A stretch of 64,000 nt of DNA from Varroa destructor. Lineage: Eukaryota > Arthropoda > Arachnida > Mesostigmata > Varroidae. A program made the translations under genes and the position numbers. Where the stretch lies: the NCBI RefSeq assembly GCF_002443255.2, contig NW_019211455.1, positions 42,742,884-42,806,883 of the forward strand. The letters run 5' to 3'. Positions within the stretch are counted from its first letter, which is position 1. Each line of letters begins with the position of its first letter. Below the pieces are notes generated by a model. It had not been told where the DNA came from. It did no database searches and was given only the letters and a program-made list of their open reading frames with translations. This document shows, in pieces, positions 40,160 through 51,755 of this stretch.

Positions 40160-40866
40160 GTATCTTCTATGAGTTTCCTTAGAGCGGAACAGACCTACAA
40201 AAAGGTTGCTCAGCACTATGTGACGAAAAACAAAAGTTTTTTGCGGTAACTTTTTACGTATAACATGAGTGATGTATGGTTTAAAATCATAAAGAGAAGA
40301 AAAGAGTCACAAGAAGTTACCTCACAAAAGTTTCCACGTAAAATATTATAAAACGAAAGTAAAACATCGGGTTCATAAATTTAAGCTATTTTGCCCGTAC
40401 TACTATGAATATACGCAATTAAGAAACTTAAATCGAATCAAGAAAACTTAAATTAATTGCACAAGAAGTTATTTTTCAGTAAATTTCAGGCAGAGTTTAG
40501 TAAAATCCGCCAAATTTGTTTAATGTCTCTGCATTGCGTAACCCATTTTCCCATGTTAGTTTATATCTGTATCTGTGTTTCATACAGTAGATTCATGGTT
40601 GAACCATACAATCATTAGAGGCCCCAGTGTTCCCCACCCGTTACTTGACAGCAGATTAACAACATTATATCTAAATATCAACCCAATTAGTGTTATCTAA
40701 TTACGTGAGTATCGTAGGTTATAGTTTATTTTACATTTACAGCCGTTTCTGATGGAAAACATTTTATAACGGTTACAAATCTCCACAAAAACAAAGTTTA
40801 CTTACTTCTTGCGATGCACAGGAGGCAAATTACTGCGAGATGCATCAAAAACATGTTTCTTGTCAT
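38937..40866 (-). CDS. Secreted chitin-binding (peritrophin-A/CBM14-like) protein, three exons
   Basis: Exon 1 (40,806-40,866) encodes a signal peptide (MTRNMFLMHLAVICLLCIAR) after an in-frame upstream TAA and ends at a GTAAGT donor in phase 1. Exon 2 (39,564-39,742) follows a TTTTTTACAG acceptor. Exon 3 (38,937-39,032) follows TTCGTTACAG and ends TAA, with an AATAAA overlapping the stop. Phases agree; the product is 111 residues. Cysteines at about 26, 34, 53, 59, 68, 69, 82 and 90 give C-x7-C-x18-C-x5-C-x8-CC-x12-C-x7-C. Six of these fit the CBM14 pattern, with YPDVNDEKCQGFWTCYNG and GxxYxxxLQVCV as typical landmarks; C26 and C68 could form a fourth disulphide. The protein should be secreted and bind chitin or line a cuticle or gut matrix (inference). 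A single-domain von Willebrand C-type fold is a less likely alternative. The intact gene models its paralogue at 58,801-59,586. Confidence 0.85.
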
Positions 40867-41556
40867 TTTTGAAGTACAAGTGACCGACAAATCGCAAAGA
40901 AGGTTATGAGAAACTCCTTCGTTGTGAGTCGAGTGGACTGCAGATATCTGGAGAGCCTAAATAAGCTGTTCAGAAGTTTTCGACGAGTGTTAATATAGCA
41001 CAATTGAAGGCAGCGCAAAGATGTCCTTACACTGATTAAAGTGTCAGACAATGGAAGGCCAGGATATGTAAATTCAGCTGCTGCTGACATGGATGAGAAA
41101 CGAATGAATGAGACTCGTATCCGAACACAAAATAAAACGTTTTTGATTCCAAAAGATCAAAAATGACTAACATCTGGGCATGCCGGGTTTCTGGTGTTAC
41201 CATGACAGGTGTTTGCATGATCTCAGATATGCACCACGTGCGCGTTCGGTCTCTTTACTGATGCGGTCAGGCGTTTCCTACTCCTAGACAGACGAAATGC
41301 AACGGCACTGCATGTGCTAGCTTCCTATTGTGTCTATTATTTGTACTGGCCAACATTTTATGCGACCAGGTGGGCACAATCGACGGGTCAAAACGTTGCG
41401 TCGTCTAGATAATAGGTGATGATTGACACTTATTTATTGGAAAAAGCCCGCTGTCAACTAGACAGCATGTTCTACCAAAAGAGGGTACACTCGTTTCTTG
41501 ATGCAGGGAAGAAAAGAGACAACATATGTAAAGCAAAAGATGGTAATATATATATA

Positions 41557-41619
<63 letters not shown>

Positions 41620-42105
41620 GGGGGGAGGGAACAACTTGTGTCATAGAAACTAATATTGCAGGTGTAGTTTTGCATTGTAAAAACCATTATATGTACATAG
41701 AGAGCTATAAAATATATTGTGCATATTTTTACTTTATTTACGGTTTACCTAAGCAAGTGAACCAAGAAAACAATGAAACCGACCCAATACTGCGTGCTGT
41801 TGCAGTGTTGACCCTTGAGCAAAGAGCAGCAGAAGACGCCCCGGGTAGATATTATTGGGCCTTGTTCAATGACGCCTAGACGGGAGATTGGACCCTATGA
41901 GTACCTCTGACTATTAATTTCTCTCCGATGTGAGTGTTGTCTCAGACAACATGTAATGCTAAATAGTAAGCGGTGACATTTTGCTTCTCTAGGTGACCCA
42001 TGTATAGGTGTTAACTCAAAAGTAAATTGTTAAAAATGAGCAAAGTATACAAATGTCATATGGTTTCTTTGAGATACAAATAATGTATCACAGAAGCTGA
42101 AAATT
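40288..42105 (+). repeat. Duplication block B, forward copy (gene 5' flank and intron 1)
   Basis: Matches 53,339-55,100 in inverted orientation at roughly 90% identity by eye. It contains exon 1 of the chitin-binding gene, part of its first intron and about 1.2 kb upstream. The sub-block 41,632-42,105 is also present in direct orientation at 51,756-52,228, nearly identical. Confidence 0.88.
41545..41627. repeat. (TA)n(GA)n(G)n compound microsatellite
   Basis: About 58 bp of TA repeats (with two AAT interruptions) followed by GA repeats and a G run, upstream of the chitin-binding gene. The inverted copy at 53,802-53,848 is shorter. Confidence 0.95.
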
Positions 42106-42130
42106 NNNNNNNNNNNNNNNNNNNNNNNNN
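42106..42130. other. Assembly gap, 25 N
   Basis: Exactly 25 undetermined bases, the same length as the second gap, so this is a placeholder of unknown true size. It falls at the junction of blocks B and X. Comparison with 55,864-55,925 suggests that at least some X-type sequence is missing here. Confidence 1.
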
Positions 42131-42890
42131 TTTACGTAATTAATCATCACCCTATTTATAAGCATTAGAATTCTTCTCACAATTTTTTTCCCCGAGTTAA
42201 ACTATCGAATCTCGCAAGAGAAACAGGTAAGCTTTCTAGTAAGGATTCTACACTGTACAGAACCGAAAACAAAGTCTAATTTATGGATAATAAATCTGTA
42301 TCTTTTGTGGTATATTCGCGAGTATTGATGCTCTCTAATGTTAACTAGAATGACCAAAAGACAAAGTTGAAAAAAAAAACATTTTCGTGCCATAAATAGA
42401 GCGGTGTCGAATGAGTGATGTCTTAAAGCTTGGTACTACTCGCAAAGGTAGCTATGGATGATTGTTTTCGTTTGCACATTTTTTTTTTCATTAATTTACA
42501 CATTCTTGCGAATTGAATCTGGCCACAAAACAGAGGTATACAATAAATTTCGTTCATGAAAATATGTTTGTAGATGAACACCTTCGTCACCGCTAAAACG
42601 GAACAGGTCTATACATCTTTGTACCATAAGTACGATATTTATTTCGAAAGGTTTTTCTAAGTATCCGAATTATCCATAGGATAAGTGTATTTTTATCAGA
42701 ACGAGAAGGTTCCTATTATAAGGCAGAATCAATTATGGACAAAATATCTAGTTGCACGAAGACGTCTTTTCACTCAATTACGCCTGTCGTACAGTTTGCA
42801 TAAAATTATTAGGATTACACTGGGTATCATACTGAACTGCTTGATTACTATGCAAGTGCTCAGAAAAAAAAGAAATCACAAAAATTAGAT
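42131..42890 (+). repeat. Repeat unit X, forward copy
   Basis: Identical or nearly so, in inverted orientation, to 55,100-55,863. It is related to 51,060-51,754 and 62,765-63,457. Against the latter two the first part is clearly diverged with indels, while the last 370 bp (from about 42,520) is identical. It holds small open frames in both strands shared by all copies, none recognisable. Confidence 0.9.
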
Positions 42891-42895
42891 TTATA

Positions 42896-43437
42896 AAACT
42901 AGACCTTTCTTGTTTTTGTGAGTACTTTCGTAGTAACCAAGGAGTTCAGTATAGTATCCACTACAATCTTCTCTTCCAAGGCCAGCGAAGGCATACAACG
43001 TTTATGAATAGTAACGCACAGCTTTCATGGGAATTTTTATCTCAGATATAGCCTCTGATAAGCTAAAATATGCTTAAATAGACTTAAATAGTTCAAATAA
43101 TACAATTATATTATTTTTATTTAATCATATTCGCCCGTTTGTCGGGATAGAAGCATAGAAGTAATAAAAAAAAAATAAAAAAGAAATTTTGGAAAATAAT
43201 AATGTAGTAGGATTGTCAGCTTGGGGCATTGACTCGCATGCACCCTAAACAAAGTGGCAAATGAAGTCTGCACAACTCACGCAATAAAATCGGTTGGGTC
43301 AACCGCAACGCGCTTCAGTTTGACTAAAGTATGAACGTTTTAGGATGAAATGATCATTTTCTGATGTCTTCCGAATTAAGATTCTCCTGGCGTAATTGTG
43401 CATCCTTTTTGTGTTAAGTGAGTTAACTCAACACGCA
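42896..43437 (+). repeat. Repeat unit Y, copy 1 (542 bp)
   Basis: The unit runs from AAAACTAGACC to AACTCAACACGC and recurs at 52,229-52,770 (inverted), 52,796-53,338 and 63,458-64,000 with essentially no differences. Its right end carries a 12-bp palindrome TGAGTTAACTCA. No open frame or terminal inverted repeat of a known transposon class is visible. The fixed ends in different contexts suggest a mobile or recombining unit. Confidence 0.88.
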
Positions 43438-45398
43438 TATAATGAGAATTTGAGATTTGTGTGAATAAAGTAATTTACTTCTAATGGAAACAAATTGGTT
43501 CTGCGATTTTCATTATTTAGGGCATAATGTAATTGGCTGATTTGCAAGTAGGACAAACAGCGCTCAGTTCATTTGTAGTGTAGAATTTCTAACGACGTTC
43601 TTGTTTTTTTTCCAAAGGACACGTTTCTGAAAGGATGCCCTGCCGAGTAGCACCTCATGGCGATGCTAAAAAGCCGAACAAAACCCATTTTCAAAATTGC
43701 CGTTGCCATCCGACCCAGTCGACGTAATCATCGTTCAATCAGTTCCGCTCCAATTAGCAGCTTGCCTTCATTGTACGAGCGGAACACTACGAAAAATCTT
43801 ATTTTAACTAGTTTTACTGTAGATTGACATTTAACCTCAGATTACGTCAGGAGTTTCTTACAGATTATGATGGCGGCAACAACGACAACAGCGGTCCCAA
43901 AGCAATCTTTTCCGAAGAATTACATCAACATTGAGAAATAGGCCTACGTCTGTAGTCTTAGGATTGGTCTTCGACCCAGTAACTACGTGCCTTTACATTT
44001 CAATCGCATTGCTATAATTCATCGTCTTCTATGACACGGCTTTCACAAACACGTCAGAGCACCATGTTAAGCTCTGCCTTTTGACGACAATGTGTCGAAC
44101 TCCTTTTGTAAAATGTCTTTCTAATGTCATTTTCAGCGATGAGGAGTACGCTCTATAACGTATGGTATGGGACGCTGACAATACAGAAAAATGTGTTATA
44201 GGTCTCGTCACTTTTTAAGGCACAGAACTTTAGTAGAACTATGCCACATAGCTGACCTGCGTACCGATCGACACGGTCTCCCTGGGGGCTGTTGAAAAAT
44301 ATGTACGTCTTTATTCGGCAACGCGAACCGTGCTTTAGTATCTTACGTGCATTTCTAGACAACACGGACGGACTTTTGAATGATCGCTATTTCTAAAATA
44401 TGTGAGACTTACGGATGGTTGGATATTTAGTGCCAAAAATATAGCGCAGTTTTTAATTTCCAAATATATCTTTTTACTCAATTTTACAACAATATCGAAG
44501 GTATTTGTTTAAACTATTTAACCGTACTACAGGTAAAGTTTCTATTACTATTTTCATTAGATAGCGTCTTTTGTATGTTCATCAACAATGAGTAAATTTA
44601 AGCTTCGATACGATGCTAAACATTGAAATATAAAGCTACCCAGTTTCATCTACCACTGTACCCCTGCACTGTGTATAGTAAATAAACTACTTCCGTTCAT
44701 CACAAGGACGCATGTTAAGTATTGCAAAAAAACAGCTACGCGAACAGACCATGAGGGATCTACCGTGAATGACTTCGTAATGGTCGCATATGTTTGGAAC
44801 GACACCAGGACCCATTAGGATTAGGCTCTTTCTGTAGACGAGACTAGTTCTCGGCGCTAAATGTAAGCGGAGTGGTAATTCCAAGGAATAATGACCATGT
44901 GTTTAATGAAAAGAGGAGGTGGACAGAGCAAGCGGCCGAATAGCGATGTCTCGCCGGCACATTCATCTTTTGGGCTAGATGTGCATTCTGCAGCGCCACT
45001 TCCAGTGAAGAGTCGCCGTTCTGTGCGGAAGACAACCATCACCAATCCCAACAATTGCTCAGCTTGTGATAATGCTTCAAGAATTTCTTCATCGAAAAAT
45101 AACCTACGTCTTTAGTTGCTTGAGTCGATTTATCTACTGTGTAGCTAGCGAACGATCTCTCGTTATTATATCGAGACGATATATCTTTGCTTAATAATAA
45201 TTGCTTAAGTTTCGGAGTAACTTCACTTGTGTTCGTGTCTAAGTCAATCGAATTATAAGACCCTAAGGCAAAAGGCCCTAGAGACTTATCGAATTGCCCT
45301 TGCAAAGATTAAGGCCACTTGAGACTAACCGGTCGGCTTGGCTCCATTGTGCCTTTTGGGAGATTTTTTTTGTGTTATTTCACTGGGAACAACAGATT
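43438..45398. other. Unique stretch with no supported gene
   Basis: Sequence not shared with the duplication blocks. Short frames only, including overlapping ones at 44,844-45,115 on both strands. Nothing is called. Confidence 0.45.
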
Positions 45399-45466
45399 AC
45401 GCTACCGTCACTGAAAGCTTTTCTTCCTGGGAACGCTACCGTCACTGAAAGCTTTTCTTCCTGGGA
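45399..45466. repeat. Tandem duplication, 34 bp x 2
   Basis: The unit beginning ACGCTACCGTCACTGAAAGC is repeated exactly once with no spacer. Confidence 0.95.
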
Positions 45467-45470
45467 ACAA

Positions 45471-45571
45471 TTTTTATTATTATTTTTATTATTATTATCT
45501 TATTATCCTTGCTAAACCCTAGGTTTAGCAAGAATAAGTAATAAAAATAATAAAAATAAAAATAATAAATA
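45471..45571. repeat. Palindrome with AT-rich arms
   Basis: A perfect core stem CTTGCTAAACC/GGTTTAGCAAG (45,508-45,518 and 45,522-45,532, spacer CTA) is flanked by TTATTATT-type and AATAATAA-type arms that extend the pairing imperfectly by about 35 bp on each side. It could form a cruciform or be a foldback element. Confidence 0.85.
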
Positions 45572-45799
45572 ATAAAAAACCACGTGTTGTGTCTTCATGT
45601 ATATCATACCCTGATCTAACTGAGTGTATTGGTATGCGGCAGTAAGAACATTTGAGCGGACAAATGGGTGTAGTAATTTATTTGCCCACCAAATTACGTC
45701 TGAGCATTTCATCCTTATCATCAGAAAAACCGCTTCAGATATTTCCGATGCGACTCAGGTCAAAGTGCCTCATTTAGGAGACTATTTCTGCTAACGCCT

Positions 45800-47520
45800 G
45801 ATTGGTACGATCTCTAACGTCTTTAATCGAAGGACCCCGTCACATTCGAGATATATGGAGTGGAAAATTCAGCCTGGTAAGTGTGCACCGAATTGTCTTC
45901 CACAGGCGACGGTTGTGTACATTTTCAACATCCAACACTTCCGTTATTGTCTTTCCTCTTTCAGGACTCTGTCAATGGTCAACATCATCCAGGGGCGTTT
46001 TCTGAATGATTAGGAAAACTGTCAACTTGCGAGCTTATTCGGGTGCTCGTTGGGTTAAAGAGCTTTCTAGCAGGCAGAACTTTTCGGGCTACGCAACGCT
46101 TTATCTTCTCAATCCGTTTTTTCGGTTTGCTATCGCAAACTCCAGGCTCTCCACTCCTACCGTCTCGTTCATTTTTGCCTATCCCACAACGCGCCCATTA
46201 CTCTTAGTCGGCTAAAGATTGGCTCTATCAAGCTCTACGGTGCGCCCTAAATTAAGACCGCTTGTTATGATATCAAGTCTCTGTCAGTCCGTTTCATCCC
46301 TCCAATGCCAGTGGATGGGATATACTCATGTCGCAGTAACGGTCTCTTCACGTTTGCCATACTGCACGGGTATCTTAGCGCTTGCACATTTTGTTTGACC
46401 AGTTGTTTGGGGTGGAGCTGCCGCGTGAATCGAATCAATGCTTCAAGCTGTCGTAGCAGACGACGCTGTTTAATGAGACTCCCCTAATAGACAGGCGCTA
46501 GTTTCTTCAATCGTTAAAAATGTCTTTCTTGACAGTTTCCCGCACTTTTAACACAACCCAGCGTAAGCTCCTTCATATATTGCGATGTAGGAAGCTCGTA
46601 CCCTACTGAATCCTCGTCGCACTACTTGATGGCTGCTTCCAGACGTTCGATGAGGCCTGTTTTCGTTGTTGCCAGTAATTACTTTGCCAGGATTCCTTTC
46701 TTTATGTAATAGTGAGCTTTCATGTTCTGACTAGCTTAAAAGGCGACCCGACAACCTTTCTATAGGCTTGAGGGTCCCAATGATTCAGCTTCCGGCCAAT
46801 GCACCAAACGCAGACCCTTGCTCTCCGAAATGAAAAAGCATAAGTCAGTCAACTTTCCAAACTGTCGCGAAAACATTTATAGCCGGCGACTAACGAGAGG
46901 TCGCTATGTGTTGTTTATCGCGGAAACGAGAGTGGCGTCCCAACGACAATCGTGCATCTCGTAGTCGGAAGGCGCCAATACAACGCAAAGCTGAAACCCT
47001 GGCGGTGAACCCTGAGATGCCGGGAGCCTCTTTTTAAGACGCACTGCACTCTCTTGTCAGATCCAAAGCGAACTTCCTTTAACGTGTCGCGTCGTTCCGT
47101 CAAGTAATCCTGGACTAGTAAAAATGAGCATCACCGAACAATACTTGCTTCTCTGATAACCTGTATTTTTGTCCGCAAACTCGTCCTTAAATTCCTGCCA
47201 CATCCTCGTCGCTGACTTGTGCAAATCGCACTGCACTAACGCAGCGCTCCTGAGATACTCAAAGCTCTAAAGCTATTGTTCTTCGGCTATCCGAGGCTTT
47301 CTCCTCGATCCATTTTTCTAGTTTGTTACCGTTACAATCCAGGCTCTTTGTCCTCCACTAAATGACCCCCACCAGATTGCGCAAGCTTCCGTACATCCCA
47401 CAACACTACCATTTAGTTGCAACGCCCTCGGCCAGGCAGAGTACCTTCTCGAGCCCTGCGCTACGCCCTAAATACTCAAAAATCATTTATTGTGATATCG
47501 AATAACTACATCAGTCTTTG
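45800..47520 (-). pseudogene. Coding-like remnant with internal diverged repeat
   Basis: Two minus-strand frames look coding: 47,057-47,236 (QCDLHKSATRMWQEFKDEF and on to TSPGLLDGTTRHVKGSSLWI) and 46,265-46,483 (RRLLRQLEALIRFTRQLHPK and on to STGIGGMKRTDRDLIS). The segments 46,030-46,290 and 47,255-47,520 are diverged copies of each other, sharing AATCCAGGCTCT-like, CCCACAAC and CGCCCTAAAT landmarks. The charged, Arg/Lys-rich text resembles a decayed retroelement gag or an old gene duplicate, but I cannot name a family. Frames are short and interrupted, so I treat it as a remnant. Confidence 0.3.
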
Positions 47521-48280
47521 ATTAATCAAGTATCTTTTTTATGCCATTTTCTGTGGCATCTAATTATTGGCCTACTTGATGGCAAAATATACATTATAGT
47601 ATTGTTCCTTGGTCTTGCGCAATAGATTCATGAACTTTCTTTCACAACTGACCACATCGAAATTTTTGGGAAACGAAAGCGACAGAACCATCTTAGGGCT
47701 GTCTTTTTCGGATAGCACATCTTCACCATAAATGGACTTCTTTGGGTCTGGCCAGAATTCTTGTTTTGATCGCAATGAATTGTCAGATCAAGCGAATCTT
47801 TGTAGAAATTACAACTTATCTTCAAGATGTGCTGTCCTAACTATAACTAAAGGCAACTTAACAATTTTAACACATTTCCTATTGGCAAAATTTAGCAAAA
47901 ATAGGCAACACCAACGCTTACTGAACGTAAAGTATGTGGCTTAACAGTTATCTGAATTGAAAAACGGTCAATATTTTTTCCACTAAATATATACGAGGCG
48001 TCGCAAGTCGCTTGATAGTTTCACATCTTCGTGGAGTAGAGATGTACGACTGTGCATGTGATGTATTGAAGAGGTACAGTATCATATTGTTAAATTTAAA
48101 CTATATAAGACGTCTAAATGTTTGTCAATCAGAAAATCATAGTTGAACATGGCGCGTGTTCGTTATGGTATTAATAAGTGAGTTAAGTTGTAAGCGTTAC
48201 ACTGGCTCTAATTAGCTGCCTACTTGTCTGACTGTCGGATACTAGCCTGATGTCAGCTTTAGCTGGGGTTCAAAAGCGTT
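47521..48280. other. Stretch with no supported gene
   Basis: AT-rich sequence leading to the sharp left boundary of duplication block C at 48,281. Only chance-length frames are present. Confidence 0.45.
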
Positions 48281-48317
48281 CCGGATACTCCTTCGCCATT
48301 TTGAACCTTCATATGTT

Positions 48318-48338
48318 CCAGCCCAGTTACTGGGCTGG
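48318..48338. repeat. Perfect 9-bp hairpin
   Basis: CCAGCCCAG and CTGGGCTGG are separated by TTA, close to the left boundary of block C. The copy in the right block is at about 60,024-60,044. Confidence 0.9.
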
Positions 48339-48425
48339 CGTGACCAGTCAACACATCATTAACATACGACCTAGGTAACATATGATGCTCATACGGCAAC
48401 AATTCGTCAGGCAATAATTAAGTCC

Positions 48426-48448
48426 TTTTTTTTTTTTTTTTTTTTTTT
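48426..48448. repeat. Poly-T run of 23
   Basis: Homopolymer that differs in length from its duplicate at 60,132-60,157 (26 T). It may mark the poly-A tail of an old retrocopy on the minus strand. Confidence 0.95.
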
Positions 48449-51400
48449 GTTTACGAACAGCAACAGTCCATCTAATGCACTAGTGACTCAACGCTACATA
48501 AATCATATATTGGGAAGGAATTATCGATACATAAAAAGTTCCAAAACGTATTGCTTATATACGGCGTCATAAGTATCGCTGTATGCTAGCCCTTATTAGC
48601 CTCGATCTCTCGTAAACAACGATTTCGATTCAGTCGCCAACCTCCCTTTCAAAATAAATCTTAAGAATCATTTGTACTATGACTAACTTCAGCACATGCC
48701 AGCATCAGTAGTACATGCAGAATACTACCGTTGTACTGAGTTGTCTACTATATGAATAGAAGTACTGCAAAGTTTCGTGTCGCCATACACGCGCCGCGTC
48801 GAGAGTTGTCACACCTTGCTGAGCGTCAAAATGTTTCCTAAATCAGTTCAGCTCTTCTATGGACGAACTGTGATCGCAGTGTAAGCAGGAAGCGATCCTT
48901 GATTATAACGAACAAGTCGCTAGAAAATACCGAAGACAAAGGTTTAGGCAGAACGATAATGTATATGCAGGTACAACATTGACAACAGCAACAAAGACTA
49001 TACCATCATCAACAATCATCGTAAAAAGTCATCAGCTGCATAGAAGTGAAATAGACAAGCTGATTTCCCTAAATATATCCTAAATGCAAAATCTATTGGC
49101 TCCATCTTCGACCACGAACCCATAACAATCGCACTGGTCCTGGATTCGTCCTCAGAGGTCGGTGTTATAAGATACGGCGAAGAGCCTGGGCTGATCAGTT
49201 GCAGGCATTGCCGAACTATAGTGTCATTAAGGTATCGAGCTGGTGCTAAGACGTATACGTTCCGCTGGTGCTGCCTTAGTTCGTGCAAGGACGGATATCA
49301 CCACTTACTTGAAATTAGGTCATTGAAAAAGAATCAGAAGTAGCCTTAAGGACAGCTTTGTATAAGCATATAAGAAATATCTATCGTGCTGGAACTTGGA
49401 GCATTCGCATATATGATATTGCGATGTTTAATAAACACAATGTAAATTAAAAAGCACCATGGTCTGTTATTTTCGTCACAGTCTACTTGTTGAACTTGGC
49501 AAAAGTTTCCTGTGACACATACAAATTGAAGGAAAATAATATGGAAAAGCCTTTGTCAGTTCGGAGAGCCTACTAAAGATGCAAGTTCTTACCTATTTAG
49601 AGAAAACAGACACCGTTCGATTAAGCGGGGAGCAAAAAATTCCGAAATACCCAAATAACATGACGTTTATGGGCTACACCCCCAGGTAGAGCACGCATGG
49701 TATAACTGTATGTCAGAGCTTCGCTCAATTGATTGCTTGGTAAGAATTGCTAAAGTTTGAGGTATCAAGGGATATAAAATTTAATGTACCAAGATGAAAG
49801 CTTAATTCAACAGTAATAAAGGCGCAATATTTCAAGAGGATCCGCTCCAGTTTACTATATGAAGCTGTCTGATAAGACACATCTACAAACAGGAAACAGA
49901 AAAATATAAAAATTAGATTTGGCGGTGACTGTTACATGTTCCATCAAAATGCAAAGTTTGTATATTGAATTCCACATCGGGCGCTTTTTAGGTGATAGGA
50001 GCACCACACAGACGATGAGACAAATGTTTTGCTTGGAGTACATTAATGGAGTACGAAGCTTGGGGAAGCTTAGAATTTTGCCAATAATTTTTCACGCTAG
50101 AAAATTGATAAGGTACCGGAAAATTATAGAGATTTTATGTACTTAGCCCCCAGACATGCAGTGAAAATCTTGATTCTTTACGCAGTAGCTTTGCATTAAA
50201 TAACTCTACTGACTGACCAAGCCTGGAACGGTTGGTTCCAGAATCGCAATGCAACGTCCACATAGATAATCGACTGAAATAAACGAAGGTTAAAGGAGAT
50301 TTGACCTAAGTTGTATAGATTTGTACTTGCGTAAGTATAGATTTGTAGATTCATGACACGGAATCATCGTACAACTTCAATGTAGCGGGCAGTCAACGAA
50401 GTCTTGATGATGCAACAGACGTGCCTATATCGCATATGTGTTAGTAAAGTAAGCATAGACGATGGCTCAGTTTTCACCAGCACATATTTATACTCAATTA
50501 CAAATAGTATTGCCCTTAGCACTAGATACATTTTGCAAAGCTATTCGGTAAGATTCTTATGTATTTATTCATTTTTCAATGTGTATATACCGTTCGTGCG
50601 TCCTTTGAATGGCTCGAGCCGTTGGCAAACACAACACAGTAGATTCAGGGAGCTCGACGTTGAGGATTACAACACTCGAACGAGAGCATCATCAGTTTTC
50701 AGTAGATGTCACACTGTATATTTTTTTACATCTAAAAGCATCTTTTTGGTAAAATCATTGTTAATGGTAATCGGCTTTAGCCAGTTGAAAGGGGTTTCCA
50801 TTTCGAAGTTCTGCCGCACGCTTGGAATATGGCGAATCCTTAAACCGAATGTGTTTGCACGAGCTGAGCAAGTGTTTTCTTCACAAAACTGCACTGTTGA
50901 CAGCCTTTTCACAAAGAGATAATGACAAGTGTCGAATTAATATTTTACACTATCGACATTTTGCACCGCAATTATGTGCTTTTATAGTATCTTCACAATG
51001 AATGATTATAACAAACATGTTTACATCCTATTAACGTAATTAATTTTTACCCTATTTATAGGCATTCTTCTCATAATTTTTTTACTCGAGTTAAATTAGA
51101 GAAGGAACCAAAATTTAATATTAGGCGTCATTCTGGAGCATGTTTACTAACTTCATTAGGAACGATTGAAGTTTCGAGGGCGGTGGCCTAAGGATTCTAT
51201 ACAATGCTGTACCGAGAACAGTCTGTGTCTTTTGTGTGACACTTGCGAGTATCGATGCTCTCTAATGTTAACTAGAATGACCAAAAGACCATGGATAGAG
51301 CGTTGTCGAATATCTTAAAGTTTGGTATTGCTCGCAAAACTCGCTATGGACGAGTAACGCATTCTTGCAAATTGACTCTGGCCACAAAACAGAGGTATAC

Positions 51401-51755
51401 AATAAATTTCGTTCATGAAAATATGTTTGTAGATGAACACCTTCGTCACCGCTAAAACGGAACAGGTCTATACATCTTTGTACCATAAGTACGATATTTA
51501 TTTCGAAAGGTTTTTCTAAGTATCCGAATTATCCATAGGATAAGTGTATTTTTATCAGAACGAGAAGGTTCCTATTATAAGGCAGAATCAATTATGGACA
51601 AAATATCTAGTTGCACGAAGACGTCTTTTCACTCAATTACGCCTGTCGTACAGTTTGCATAAAATTATTAGGATTACACTGGGTATCATACTGAACTGCT
51701 TGATTACTATGCAAGTGCTCAGAAAAAAAAAGAAATCACAAAAATTAGATTTACC

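Larger units (their letters stand above)
48281..51754 (+). repeat. Duplication block C, left copy (3.47 kb)
   Basis: Starts at CCGGATACTCC and matches 59,987-63,457 in the same orientation almost perfectly. The only clear difference I saw is the length of a poly-T run (48,426-48,448 versus 60,132-60,157). Its last 700 bp is a variant of unit X. The inside holds a 172-codon frame on the plus strand (50,404-50,922) and a 68-codon frame opposite, neither recognised. Confidence 0.92.

Noticed and set aside
49016..49288. A 90-codon minus-strand frame duplicated at 60,721-60,993
   Set aside because: The copies are identical, the frame lacks an ATG at its start and no clear acceptor precedes it.
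50404..50922. A 172-codon plus-strand frame, with a copy at 62,109-62,627
   Set aside because: The two copies are identical at DNA level, so duplication gives no evidence of selection. The composition looks like low-complexity chance translation and an opposite-strand frame overlaps it.
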